64,000 nt of DNA from Acinetobacter towneri DSM 14962 = CIP 107472. GTDB lineage: Bacteria; Pseudomonadota; Gammaproteobacteria; Pseudomonadales; Moraxellaceae. Positions 1 to 8,973 of this stretch are shown piece by piece. Every line of letters begins with the position of its first letter. Position 1 is the stretch's first letter. A program made the translations under genes and the position numbers. The stretch spans positions 424,852 through 488,851 of the forward strand of contig NZ_KB849690.1 in NCBI RefSeq assembly GCF_000368785.1, written 5' to 3'. The notes beneath the pieces are model-generated. The model searched no databases. It had not been told where the DNA came from and saw only the letters and a list, made by a program, of their open reading frames with translations.

Positions 1-1
1 C

Positions 2-997
2 ACGCTCATTTCTGAAAAAATATTAGAACTGATTCAGCAAAGTTTCTTAATTGCAGGCAAGGTCATTAATATTTCAGGCAGTATTGGCATTGCGATGTAT
101 CCAGAGCATGGCACCAATTTGCAAGATATTTTAATGAATGCTGATGCGGCGATGCTGACCTCTAAATATCAGGGGCGTAACACCAGTTCGGTATTTAATT
201 ATGATCTGGAGTTACTTGAGGCCAAAAGCCAAAGTAAGTTGATTAATGATTTATATAAAGCGGTTGAACAACAACAATTTGCGTTGTTCTATCAGCCAAA
301 GTTTAAAGCCACTGACCATAAAATTTGTGGCGTAGAAGCTTTAATTCGTTGGTATCACCCTGTACATGGCTTACTTACCCCAAATATGTTTATTAAAGGA
401 GCTGAAAAGACGGGGTTGATTATTCAAATTGGCTATTGGACGTTAGAGGAAGCCTTTAAACAAATTCAAATTTGGGAAAGATCAGGTGCACCGTTATTTC
501 CTGTGGCTGTGAATTTATCGGCAGTGCAGTTTGAACATAAACACTTATTTTCGACGTTAGAAAACTTGTTTAAACGCTATGAGATTCAACCCCATCACCT
601 GATGATTGAAGTGACTGAAAGTACAGCAATGCATCATATTGAATCGAGTATTCGTAGTTTTGAGCGTTTGCGTCAAATGGGGATTCAATTTGCGATTGAT
701 GATTTTGGTACAGGACATTCGAGTTTCTTGTATTTGAAAAAATTGCCAGTCGATGAGTTGAAAATTGACCGTGCTTTTATTTTAGATTTGTGTTTGGACA
801 GCAAAGAAGAATTAATTTTAGAAAGTATTATTCAGTTAGCCATTAAACTGGGTTTAACTGTGACCGCTGAAGGGGTGGAAATGCCATTGCAAGCTGAGAT
901 TTTAACCCGTTTAGGCTGTCAGCAGTTGCAAGGTTATTTATTAGGCTTACCTATGGATGTTGAGCGTTTAGAAGAGTTGTTTAAACATTCGGCTTAA
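2..997 (+). CDS. GGDEF-EAL protein, C-terminal part (c-di-GMP phosphodiesterase)
   Basis: The gene is open at the left edge: the frame reads through from base 2, so the start lies outside the window. The first ~60 residues are the end of a GGDEF domain (SGSIGIA followed by the D-A-A-M region). The rest is a full EAL domain with EAL in VEALIRW, NLSAVQF, EVTES, DDFGTG, the K-I-D motif and EGVE. All residues expected for metal-dependent c-di-GMP hydrolysis are visible, so phosphodiesterase activity is likely. Whether the GGDEF half is active cannot be judged because its signature is outside the window. No sensory domain is visible here. Confidence 0.93.
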   Translation, partial: TLISEKILELIQQSFLIAGKVINISGSIGIAMYPEHGTNLQDILMNADAAMLTSKYQGRNTSSVFNYDLELLEAKSQSKLINDLYKAVEQQQFALFYQPKFKATDHKICGVEALIRWYHPVHGLLTPNMFIKGAEKTGLIIQIGYWTLEEAFKQIQIWERSGAPLFPVAVNLSAVQFEHKHLFSTLENLFKRYEIQPHHLMIEVTESTAMHHIESSIRSFERLRQMGIQFAIDDFGTGHSSFLYLKKLPVDELKIDRAFILDLCLDSKEELILESIIQLAIKLGLTVTAEGVEMPLQAEILTRLGCQQLQGYLLGLPMDVERLEELFKHSA

Positions 998-1025
998 GTT
1001 AGTGGCATATAAAAATGATCACTGA

Positions 1026-1133
1026 CATGAACATGAAATCAGCTATTATCAAAAACAGATGATTGAAGATTTTTATGAATATATGCAGTTGATAGGTGGT
1101 AAAGTTGTTTTGAAAAATGAGTTTATACGGTAA
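1026..1133 (+). other. possible coding remnant after the EAL gene
   Basis: Between the EAL gene and the Fic gene a 35-codon open stretch follows a TGA and ends at TAA. Its composition looks protein-like (IEDFYEYMQLIGG), and an internal ATG lies at 1059. There is no convincing ribosome binding site. It may be the tail of a decayed gene or chance; no family is recognised. Confidence 0.15.
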
Positions 1134-1205
1134 TTTCTTTTATTTTTTAATAAGTTTATAAATATTAGTGTTTTGATGAATAATTCTGGTGCGCACTGAG
1201 GGAAT

Positions 1206-2210
1206 ATGAAATACCAACCGCCTTATACTATCACCTCAAAAATCATTCATTTGATTGCTCAGATCAGTGAGAATATAGGGCGTTTGACTGTTTTAGAAGA
1301 AATCCAAGAAAATTTAAAACTTAGAAAAGCTAATCGTATTCGTACCATTCAAGGTTCACTTGCGATTGAAGGTAACACGCTTAGCACTGAGCAAATCACG
1401 GCAATCCTTAATGGTAAAACAGTAATTGCACCTCCAAAAGAAGTACAGGAAGTGCGTAACGCTATCAAAGCCTATGAAGCATTTCAGCAGTGGCAACCGA
1501 GCCAAGAAGCAGACCTATTACAAGCACATCAAGTTTTGATGACAGGCTTGATTGATGAAGTCGGTCAATATCGTCATGGTGGTGTCGGTGTAATGTCAGG
1601 TGATCGTGTGGTGCATATGGCGCCACCTGCGAATCAGATCAATCGTCTTATGGCTGATCTACTTGGTTGGTTGAATGATAGTGATGTGCATCCACTCATT
1701 CAAAGTTCAGTATTCCATTATGAGTTTGAGTTTATTCATCCATTCGCAGACGGTAATAGACGTATGGGGCGATTATGGCAAACATTGATTCTTAGTCAAT
1801 GGAATCCAATCTTTGCCAATATTCCTGTGGAAAGCTTGATCTATCAAAATCAACAAGCTTATTACGAAGCCTTACAAGCAAGCACTGATCGGACGGATTC
1901 AGCACCATTTATAGAATTTATTTTGCAAATGATTTTGGATGCAATCTTGAGTTCTAATGAAACCGCTCAAGCTAGCGATCATGCTACCGCTCAAGCTAGC
2001 GTACAAGTGAACGACCAAGTCCAACGTTTAATTTCAGTGATGGAACAAGGTGAATATAGCTTGGCTGAGTTAATGCAGTTGTTAGGTTTAACTCATAGCG
2101 CAACATTCCAAAAGAATTATCTGAATCCTGCCATAGAATTAGTTTTGATTGAGCGTACGATTCCAGAAAAACCGAAAAGCCCAAAGCAAAAGTATAGATT
2201 GAAAAAATAA
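1206..2210 (+). CDS. Fic family protein with N-terminal inhibitory motif
   Basis: Fic proteins transfer AMP or another phosphate-containing group onto target proteins. Residues 51-57 (SLAIEGN) fit the inhibitory (S/T)xxxE(G/N) helix, here N-terminal to the Fic core as in class II enzymes. The core motif is at 178-189, HPFADGNRRMGR, with catalytic His178. The usual GNGR reads GNRR: Arg185 replaces the second glycycine of the loop that contacts the nucleotide phosphates. The region from ~260 to the end looks like a winged-helix domain, preceded by a duplicated TAQAS stretch. The gene stands alone, with no antitoxin partner beside it. Activity is uncertain because of the substitution. Confidence 0.9.
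   Translation: MKYQPPYTITSKIIHLIAQISENIGRLTVLEEIQENLKLRKANRIRTIQGSLAIEGNTLSTEQITAILNGKTVIAPPKEVQEVRNAIKAYEAFQQWQPSQEADLLQAHQVLMTGLIDEVGQYRHGGVGVMSGDRVVHMAPPANQINRLMADLLGWLNDSDVHPLIQSSVFHYEFEFIHPFADGNRRMGRLWQTLILSQWNPIFANIPVESLIYQNQQAYYEALQASTDRTDSAPFIEFILQMILDAILSSNETAQASDHATAQASVQVNDQVQRLISVMEQGEYSLAELMQLLGLTHSATFQKNYLNPAIELVLIERTIPEKPKSPKQKYRLKK
1962..2001 (+). repeat. 24-bp-period direct repeat inside the Fic gene
   Basis: The 16-mer ACCGCTCAAGCTAGCG occurs at 1962-1977 and again at 1986-2001, a period of 24 bases (8 codons), so it keeps frame. It encodes TAQAS-x-x-x-TAQAS in the linker between the Fic core and the C-terminal domain. It could expand or contract by slippage without breaking the frame. 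Confidence 0.85.
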
Positions 2211-2346
2211 CTATATTCTCAGTTATGGATAAATTAGAACATATCAACAATCAATAAAATTTGATTCAAATCTGCTACAATTACGCCAATTTTTCATATT
2301 GATCATTTTGATCTTATACACTGCGGTTCTGCAGTAGGTGTCTTGC

Positions 2347-3939
2347 ATGAGTTTTAAAGATGAGTTAGCGGCGCAGGTCGCACAGCGACGTACTTTCGCG
2401 ATTATTTCCCACCCCGATGCTGGTAAAACCACCATGACAGAAAAACTGCTGTTATGGGGACAAGCCATTCAAGTGGCAGGGATGGTAAAAAGCCGTAAGT
2501 CAGATCGTGGCGCAACATCTGACTGGATGGAAATGGAAAAAGAACGTGGTATTTCCATTACAACTTCGGTGATGCAATTCCCGTATAAAGACAAAATGAT
2601 TAACCTGCTCGATACCCCAGGGCACGAAGATTTCTCTGAAGATACTTACCGCACTCTAACTGCGGTGGACTCTGCACTGATGGTGATTGATGGTGCGAAA
2701 GGTGTCGAAGACCGTACCATTAAATTAATGGATGTGTGTCGTATGCGTGACACACCCATCATTTCATTCGTCAACAAAATGGACCGCGAAATTCGTGAAC
2801 CATTAGAGTTGTTGGATGAAATTGAAAATGTCCTCAAAATTAAGTGTGTGCCAATCACTTGGCCAATGGGTACAGGGCGTGATTTCGCAGGGGTGTTTAA
2901 CCTCATCGAAGAAAAGTTTTATGTGTACAAATCAGGTTTTGGTTCAACCATTCCTGAAATTGAAGTACGTGATGGCTATAACCATGCAGATTTACGTGAA
3001 AAAGTAGGTGAATTGGCATGGGCGGCATTTGAAGAATCACTTGAGTTGGTACAAATGGCGAATGAGCCTTTAGACCGTGAAGAGTTTTTAGCGGGTCGTC
3101 AAACACCAGTGCTATTTGGTACTGCTTTGGGTAACTTCGGTGTAGATCATGTATTGAATGCATTCAGTGAATATGCGCCGCCGCCAAAAGCACATCCAAC
3201 GCAAGACCGTATTGTAGAAGCCAATGAAGAAGGCTTTAGTGGTTTTGTTTTTAAAATTCAGGCCAATATGGATCCGAAGCACCGTGACCGTATTGCTTTC
3301 ATGCGAATCTGTTCAGGCAAGTATGAAAAAGGCTTAAAAATGAAGCATGTGCGTATTGATAAAGATGTACGTATCAGTGATGCCTTGACCTTCTTGGCAG
3401 GTGACCGTCAGCACCTCGAAGAAGCTTGGCCGGGCGACATTATTGGTCTACATAACCACGGGACGATTCAAATTGGCGATACCTTCACTTCGGGTGAAAA
3501 GTTGCAATTTACAGGGATTCCGCACTTCGCACCTGAAATGTTCCGTCGTGTACGCTTGAAAGACCCATTGAAGTCAAAACAGCTGCAAAAAGGTCTTAAA
3601 GAGCTTTCAGAAGAAGGTGCAACGCAAGTCTTTATGCCACAAAACAGCAATGATTTAATCGTAGGTGCTGTTGGTGTGCTGCAGTTTGAAGTCGTCGCCT
3701 ATCGCCTGAAAGAAGAATACAAAGTCGATTGTATTTACGAGCCTGTCAGCATCAACACGGTACGTTGGGTGTCTTGTGCTGATGAGAAAAAATTTAACGA
3801 GTTTAAGAAAAAAGCCCACGATCAGTTGTCTGTCGATGGTGGTGGTCACTTAACTTATCTCGCGCCAAGTCGTGTGAATTTACAGTTAATGCAAGAGCGT
3901 TACCCTGACATTGAGTTTAGAAATACACGCGAGCACTAA
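2347..3939 (+). CDS. prfC: peptide chain release factor 3
   Basis: RF3 is a GTPase that recycles RF1/RF2 from the ribosome after peptide release. The translation shows the G1 loop HPDAGKTT, the switch II motif [12 protein letters not shown] and the G4 motif NKMDRE, then RF3-type domains II and III. At 530 residues the length is normal. A GTG 9 bases upstream is in frame, but it sits inside the AGGTG ribosome binding site at 2336-2340, which is spaced six bases from ATG 2347, so ATG 2347 is preferred. It is a single gene followed by a strong terminator. Confidence 0.97.
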   Translation: MSFKDELAAQVAQRRTFAIISHPDAGKTTMTEKLLLWGQAIQVAGMVKSRKSDRGATSDWMEMEKERGISITTSVMQFPYKDKMINLLDTPGHEDFSEDTYRTLTAVDSALMVIDGAKGVEDRTIKLMDVCRMRDTPIISFVNKMDREIREPLELLDEIENVLKIKCVPITWPMGTGRDFAGVFNLIEEKFYVYKSGFGSTIPEIEVRDGYNHADLREKVGELAWAAFEESLELVQMANEPLDREEFLAGRQTPVLFGTALGNFGVDHVLNAFSEYAPPPKAHPTQDRIVEANEEGFSGFVFKIQANMDPKHRDRIAFMRICSGKYEKGLKMKHVRIDKDVRISDALTFLAGDRQHLEEAWPGDIIGLHNHGTIQIGDTFTSGEKLQFTGIPHFAPEMFRRVRLKDPLKSKQLQKGLKELSEEGATQVFMPQNSNDLIVGAVGVLQFEVVAYRLKEEYKVDCIYEPVSINTVRWVSCADEKKFNEFKKKAHDQLSVDGGGHLTYLAPSRVNLQLMQERYPDIEFRNTREH

Positions 3940-4023
3940 GCCTCAGGTTGATGATGCTTAATCTGGCAGATGCAATCAGCGTAGCGCAGATGAATGTTCG
4001 GCATGCCTAAAAGTTTCAAAATT

Positions 4024-4055
4024 AAAACAGCTTCTTTAGGAAGCTGTTTTATTAT
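4024..4055 (+). terminator. rho-independent terminator after prfC
   Basis: AAAACAGCTT and AAGCTGTTTT form a 10-bp stem with a 7-base loop and a T-rich 3' side, between prfC and the first lipoprotein gene. Confidence 0.8.
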
Positions 4056-4106
4056 GGGGGCGGTAAAAGATTAAAGATTATTTTTGATAAATGAATTGGG
4101 GAAATC

Positions 4107-4922
4107 ATGCAGCAAAAATCGGTTTATCTGGGTGCAATTTTGAGCGGGATGGTTTTGCTTAGCGCCTGTGACTCATCTAAACAAGATCAAAACTCAGATG
4201 AGCAAACGTCTATTTTTCAGAAAGATCAAGCAGATGTTTTGCCGTATTTGAATATCAAACAACAGGCGGCAGAAATTGCCTTACCTTTTTGTGAAAATAA
4301 AAACTGCATTGAATTAGAAGTACAAACTTTAAATACCCAAGATACATGGCTCAACAGTTGGATTGCAAAAAATCAGGCCATGGTGATTCAAGACCAAATT
4401 GGCTTAAAACAAAACATGAATTTGCAGCAAGCCGTAGATGCCTATGTGAAAAAATCCGATGCTTGGCAGGCACAATTAGATCAAAATAAAGCTTATGAAT
4501 TGGCGATGTACACCCGTATGGCATATCAACGCAATCAATATGTTTTGTTGCAAGTCGGGGTAGATAGCAAACAGGAAGGCACGCAAGTCAAGGAACGCTA
4601 TTATTTCTTTGTGGCAGATCGGAAGCAGCAAAAAGCCTTGTCTGTTTTAGATGTGATTGATGCCAAACAACAAACCCGTATGAATACTTTTGTACAGCAG
4701 GCCTATCAGGATTGGCTCAAAACACAAAGCAGTGACGTGCAAAAAGCAGCACCTGCCAAATTATACTGGGGGCAGGCAGATTGGTTTTTTGATGATCAGG
4801 GCTTAGGATTGCATTATCGCACCCATGAAATTGTCAAAGATGGCACGCAGTTAGATATTTACCTAAGCAAAGCACAAACACAACAAGTTTTAAAAGCAGA
4901 CATCTATCCATCTATGTTTTAG
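4107..4922 (+). CDS. putative lipoprotein, RsiV/DUF3298-like (copy 1)
   Basis: A 271-residue protein with a lipoprotein signal: a short basic start, a hydrophobic stretch and the lipobox LLSAC at ~17-21, so it should be lipidated at Cys21. The body shares a pattern with the next gene: LPFCENKNCIELEV here aligns with LPKCEGKNCPEISI there, followed by a similar C-terminal part. The paired cysteines could form a disulphide in the periplasm. The fold resembles DUF3298/RsiV-type proteins, but this copy lacks the clear GGAHG motif. Function unknown; the two genes look like a tandem duplication. Confidence 0.7.
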   Translation: MQQKSVYLGAILSGMVLLSACDSSKQDQNSDEQTSIFQKDQADVLPYLNIKQQAAEIALPFCENKNCIELEVQTLNTQDTWLNSWIAKNQAMVIQDQIGLKQNMNLQQAVDAYVKKSDAWQAQLDQNKAYELAMYTRMAYQRNQYVLLQVGVDSKQEGTQVKERYYFFVADRKQQKALSVLDVIDAKQQTRMNTFVQQAYQDWLKTQSSDVQKAAPAKLYWGQADWFFDDQGLGLHYRTHEIVKDGTQLDIYLSKAQTQQVLKADIYPSMF

Positions 4923-4971
4923 TAGGTGAGTACGGTGACAAGCAAAAATAGATGAAATCAAGGTTGGATCC

Positions 4972-5988
4972 ATGTTGAAAAATAAAAGTATTTTGGCGAT
5001 CAGTATTTTAATTACAACGCTAGGGATTACTGCATGTCAGCCAAAGAAAACCGAACCAGAAACAGTCGAGCCAGAGCAGACGCAGGCGGAACAACAAAGC
5101 TTAAAACTGGTCGGGGATACTGAAAAACTGAATTTGTCGTTGCCTAAATGTGAAGGGAAAAATTGCCCTGAAATCTCAATTGAGCGTTTGAATAGTAATC
5201 AGGCCTTTATCGACCATTTTATTGATCAGAAAATTATTCAAGAATTGGCACAAATTTTAGAAATTGCACCACAGCAGGCGGCTTCTGAAGCTGCAGCAAT
5301 TGAGAAGACAGCCAGTGAAAATACAGCAGCCAGTGCTGCAGATGCACCTGCCAGTAACCCCACTGCAGCTGCCATTGCACAAGTGGAAACTTTGGCGCAA
5401 AAATTAGAAAAACAAACCGTGCCTTATGTGCAAAGCTTTTTGGCACTTGATCAGGAGCTGAAAGCTTTAAGCTCAAATCATAAAATCAGTTTGATGATTA
5501 AGCCTAAAATTTTGAATGCAGATCAGCCTTTGGCAACCGTGGTATTAAATAGCAGCAGTTATTTGGGCGGAGCGCATGGTGCATCGGCACAGCAATACTA
5601 TAATTTTGATTTAGAGCAGAAAAAATTAGTGTTGTTAAATGACATTCTGTTAGAGAAGCAGCGTCCCCAATTGGAGCGTAAAGCCTACGAAGCGTTTAAA
5701 CAATGGGTCATCGCATCTGAACTTTCCACCAATGTGCAAGAATATGAACAAGCGTGGAAATTTAAGCTGTCGGAAAATTACTATTTAGGTCAACAGGGGT
5801 TAATTTTGCAATATGCAGAATATGAAATCGGCCCTTATGTCGTTGGTTTACCGCGCTTAACCATTCCGTATGCAGAACTGCAGGGAATTTTAAAAGCTGC
5901 GTATTTGCCTGTAACAGAAGCAGCCTCTGAAGCAACCGCAAAATCTGCCGAAGCCAGTGCAGTAAACACAACCAAAGCGAAATCTTAA
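4972..5988 (+). CDS. putative lipoprotein, RsiV/DUF3298-like (copy 2)
   Basis: A 338-residue protein with a lipobox (GITAC, Cys22). It has the GGAHGA motif followed by an aromatic, Asp-rich stretch (YYNFDL) typical of the DUF3298/RsiV C-terminal fold. Compared with its upstream paralogue it carries an Ala/Ser/Glu-rich insertion around residues 100-140 and an Ala-rich C-terminal tail, both low in complexity. It lies 49 bases after copy 1 and 1 base before tatD, so the three genes may be co-transcribed. Family members bind cell-wall material or act as anti-sigma factors; no cognate sigma factor is adjacent, so the role is unknown. Confidence 0.75.
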   Translation: MLKNKSILAISILITTLGITACQPKKTEPETVEPEQTQAEQQSLKLVGDTEKLNLSLPKCEGKNCPEISIERLNSNQAFIDHFIDQKIIQELAQILEIAPQQAASEAAAIEKTASENTAASAADAPASNPTAAAIAQVETLAQKLEKQTVPYVQSFLALDQELKALSSNHKISLMIKPKILNADQPLATVVLNSSSYLGGAHGASAQQYYNFDLEQKKLVLLNDILLEKQRPQLERKAYEAFKQWVIASELSTNVQEYEQAWKFKLSENYYLGQQGLILQYAEYEIGPYVVGLPRLTIPYAELQGILKAAYLPVTEAASEATAKSAEASAVNTTKAKS

Positions 5989-5989
5989 T

Positions 5990-6814
5990 ATGAGCATTGC
6001 GCTGTTTGATACGCATACCCATTTTGATGTACCTGATTTTGACTCAGATCGGGAGCAATTGGCGTATGCGGCCAAGGCAGCAGGCGTAGAACATTTGGTA
6101 CTGATTGGCTTTGTACAATCACGTTTTCAAGATTTAATCTCTACACAACAGTTTTTAAACCAACTTGAGCATGTGCCACAAAGTCATCTTGCACCAGGCT
6201 TGCATCCTTTTTATATCGAACAACATCAAGACCAACATTTACAAGATTTAGAACATTTTTTGCAACAACAGCATTGTGTCGCGGTGGGTGAAATTGGCTT
6301 AGACACTTTTTTGGTTGAACATAAACAGCCTGAAGCGTTTCAAAAGCAGCAAGATTTTTTTGCCGCGCAATTGGAAATCGCACGCCATCGACAAAAACCT
6401 GTACTGCTACATATTCGTAAGGCCCATGCCGAAACCTTAAAAATACTCAAACAACAACAATTTCAGTTTGGTGGCATTGCACATGCTTTTAGCGGTGGGG
6501 TAGAAGAAGCCAAAGCACTGATCAAATTGGGCTTTAAAATTGGTGTGACAGGGCAGATTACCAATCCCAATGCAAAAAAACTGCGCCGTGTTGTGCAGGA
6601 AATTGGTGCTGAACATTTGGTTTTGGAAACCGACTGCCCCGATATGACGCCTTTATGTTGTCAGACAGATACTCAATCACGAACCCGAAATACCCCTGCG
6701 AACCTGATTTATGTGCTTGAAGGTTTAGCGGATTGTTTAGATATTGCACCGCAAACTTTAGCCGCACAGATTTGGCAGAATAGCATTCAAATATTAGACT
6801 TGCCTAAACTTTAG
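5990..6814 (+). CDS. TatD family metal-dependent hydrolase
   Basis: A TIM-barrel DNase/hydrolase of the TatD family, 274 residues. The metal-binding H-x-H is near the N-terminus (DTHTHFD, His9 and His11), then GEIGLD, the LLHIRKA region and ETDCPDM near the C-terminus. These are the family's metal ligands. It starts 1 base after the stop of the preceding lipoprotein gene, so translation is probably coupled. Paralogues (TatD, YcfH, YjjV) cannot be separated with confidence; the N-terminal spacing and short length look most like YjjV. Confidence 0.88.
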   Translation: MSIALFDTHTHFDVPDFDSDREQLAYAAKAAGVEHLVLIGFVQSRFQDLISTQQFLNQLEHVPQSHLAPGLHPFYIEQHQDQHLQDLEHFLQQQHCVAVGEIGLDTFLVEHKQPEAFQKQQDFFAAQLEIARHRQKPVLLHIRKAHAETLKILKQQQFQFGGIAHAFSGGVEEAKALIKLGFKIGVTGQITNPNAKKLRRVVQEIGAEHLVLETDCPDMTPLCCQTDTQSRTRNTPANLIYVLEGLADCLDIAPQTLAAQIWQNSIQILDLPKL

Positions 6815-6882
6815 ATGAAACAACACGAAGTCTGCGAAACGCAGTAAAATGCCCACACTTTGAAATTAGATTTGATTGCAGC

Positions 6883-7656
6883 ATGACAGACCTTCTTCAA
6901 GATGATGAATATGAACGCCGTTTTGCGGGTGTGGCCAAGATTTATGGCGACAGTGCTTTTCAGCATTATGCCCAAAGTCATGTCATGGTGATTGGAATTG
7001 GCGGTGTCGGCTCTTGGGCAGTTGAGGCGTTGGCACGTACAGGTATCGGCGAGCTGACATTGGTGGATATGGATGTGGTCGCAGCATCTAACATTAACCG
7101 TCAATTGCCTGCCATGAGCTCAACCTTGGGGCATGAAAAAATTAATGTCATGGCAGAGCGTTGTCGCGCCATTAATCCACGTATCAAAATTAATTTGGTC
7201 GATGATTACCTCAGTCCAGATAACGTCAAAGCGTTATTGGCGACTGCACCTGATTTGATTTTAGATTGCATTGATGACGTAAAAGCTAAACTAGCGTTGA
7301 TGCTGCATTGTCGTTTTAACAAGATTCCACTGATTGTTTCGGGTGGTGCAGGTGGCAAACTTGATCCGTTGAAAATTCGAGTGGCAGATTTATCTAAAAC
7401 CGAACAAGACCCAATGTTGGCCAAATTGCGCGCCCAATTACGCAGCAAAGGTATTTGTAAAAAGCCAAAAGAAAAGTTTGGGATTACCTGTGTGTATTCC
7501 ATCGACAATCCATTTTCTAGTGCCGATGTATGCCCAAGCGCAGGCTTGCGCTGTGGCGGCTATGGTTCGGCGGTGGTGGTCACGTCCAGTTTTGCGATGG
7601 TAGCTGTGGCAGAAGTGTTGAAAAAGTTAGATGCCTTACAGGCTAAAAATACATAA
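6883..7656 (+). CDS. tcdA: tRNA threonylcarbamoyladenosine dehydratase
   Basis: TcdA (CsdL/YgdL) is an E1-like enzyme that uses ATP to cyclise t6A37 of tRNA to ct6A. The N-terminal Rossmann ATP site GIGGVGSWAVEALARTG and the following LVDMD, plus NRQLPA, are diagnostic. At 257 residues the length is normal. CsdE/CsdA partners are not in this window. It is followed by a strong hairpin. Confidence 0.93.
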   Translation: MTDLLQDDEYERRFAGVAKIYGDSAFQHYAQSHVMVIGIGGVGSWAVEALARTGIGELTLVDMDVVAASNINRQLPAMSSTLGHEKINVMAERCRAINPRIKINLVDDYLSPDNVKALLATAPDLILDCIDDVKAKLALMLHCRFNKIPLIVSGGAGGKLDPLKIRVADLSKTEQDPMLAKLRAQLRSKGICKKPKEKFGITCVYSIDNPFSSADVCPSAGLRCGGYGSAVVVTSSFAMVAVAEVLKKLDALQAKNT

Positions 7657-7660
7657 ATCA

Positions 7661-7687
7661 AAGCCATGCGAGGCATGGCTTATAAAA
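7661..7687 (+). terminator. terminator after tcdA
   Basis: AAGCCATGC and GCATGGCTT form a 9-bp stem with a 3-base loop, followed by a modest A/T stretch. It lies between the convergent tcdA and dusA genes and may serve both. Confidence 0.65.
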
Positions 7688-7719
7688 AAGTTCTTTGATT
7701 TTGCACATCGCCAATGACT

Positions 7720-8742
7720 TTATTCAGTAGGTCGTTGTAGCTGCTGCTCTTTTAAATAGTCTTCCGTACGCTGCATTGCTGCTTGAATATTGACCAATGC
7801 TTGCTCTACATCTGCAAATGTTTTGGCATTGCCGCCACTTAGTGCCTGACGCCATTTACGTGCACCTGGCAGGTTTTGGAATAAACCTAAAATATGGCGG
7901 GTAATGACAGAAAGTGGTGCACCTTGTTGTAGACGTTGTTCAATATACGGCAACATGCGCTGCATAATTTCAAAACGGTCAGGTAATTCTAGCCCCCATA
8001 ATTGCCCAAGCTCTGCCAGTAAATAAGGGTTGTGATAGGCTTCACGACCAATCATCACCCCATCGACATGCTTGAGGTGTTGTTGGGTTTCGGCAAACGT
8101 TTTAATTCCACCATTAATTTCAATTAACAATTCGGGGCGGTCTTGTTTTAGGCGATACACATCCTCATAACGCAGAGGCGGAACTTCGCGGTTTTCTTTA
8201 GGCGATAAACCTTGTAATAAGGCAATTCGGGCATGCACGATAAAGTTATTGCAACCTGTTTGAGCCACAGTATCCACAAAATGCAGCATCTCTGCATAAG
8301 AGTGCATGTCATCAATCCCGATGCGATGTTTTACGGTCACAGGAATATCAACCGATTGACGCATGGCGGCAATACACTCTGCAACCAAGTCTGGTTCTGC
8401 CATTAAACACGCACCAATTTTATTGTTTTGTACTCGATCACTTGGGCAGCCAACATTCAGGTTGATTTCATCATAACCCCAGTCTTGTGCCATTTTACTG
8501 CAGGTCGCAAGGTCTTTCGGATTTGAACCGCCCAACTGCAAGACAATAGGATGTTCTTCTTTGCTGTAATCTAAATGGCGCTTGGCATCACCAAATAAAA
8601 TTGCGCCAGTGGTTACCATTTCAGTATACAGAATGATATTGGGGTTAAATAAACGTGCAAAAAAACGGTAATCGCGGGTAGTCCAATCCATCATCGGGGC
8701 AACCGAAATGCGAGGTTGTAAAGTTTGGATGGCACGTGTCAT
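7720..8742 (-). CDS. dusA: tRNA-dihydrouridine(20/20a) synthase
   Basis: A flavoenzyme that reduces U20/U20a in the tRNA D-loop with NADPH. Visible are the N-terminal SVAPMMDWTTRDYR, the FMN-site NLNVGCPSDRVQ with its catalytic Cys, KHRIGID, and the C-terminal GREAYHNPYLL. The DusA-type start (SVAPM-D-T) separates it from DusB and DusC. At 340 residues the length is normal. It is a monocistronic gene convergent with tcdA. Confidence 0.95.
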   Translation of the reverse strand: MTRAIQTLQPRISVAPMMDWTTRDYRFFARLFNPNIILYTEMVTTGAILFGDAKRHLDYSKEEHPIVLQLGGSNPKDLATCSKMAQDWGYDEINLNVGCPSDRVQNNKIGACLMAEPDLVAECIAAMRQSVDIPVTVKHRIGIDDMHSYAEMLHFVDTVAQTGCNNFIVHARIALLQGLSPKENREVPPLRYEDVYRLKQDRPELLIEINGGIKTFAETQQHLKHVDGVMIGREAYHNPYLLAELGQLWGLELPDRFEIMQRMLPYIEQRLQQGAPLSVITRHILGLFQNLPGARKWRQALSGGNAKTFADVEQALVNIQAAMQRTEDYLKEQQLQRPTE

Positions 8743-8973
8743 AACCCACCTGAATTGAAAAACAAAAGCACAAGACCGCGCATTATACGGGGTTTAAGTG
8801 AAAATCGACAGTATCCCCAACCCACATCCATTGGCATTAACTTTGTATTTATAACCATGAACAAAGCAGCGCAACCGTAGACGCTAAAGCGGAACTGCTC
8901 AGTATTTGTATGCGTAGCCGTTTTTTAGTATGTTGAAAAGATAAGGATAACGCAGCATAAGAGGGAGAATAAA

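Noticed and set aside
2338..2346. GTG start for prfC
   Set aside because: The GTG is part of the AGGTG ribosome binding site for ATG 2347.
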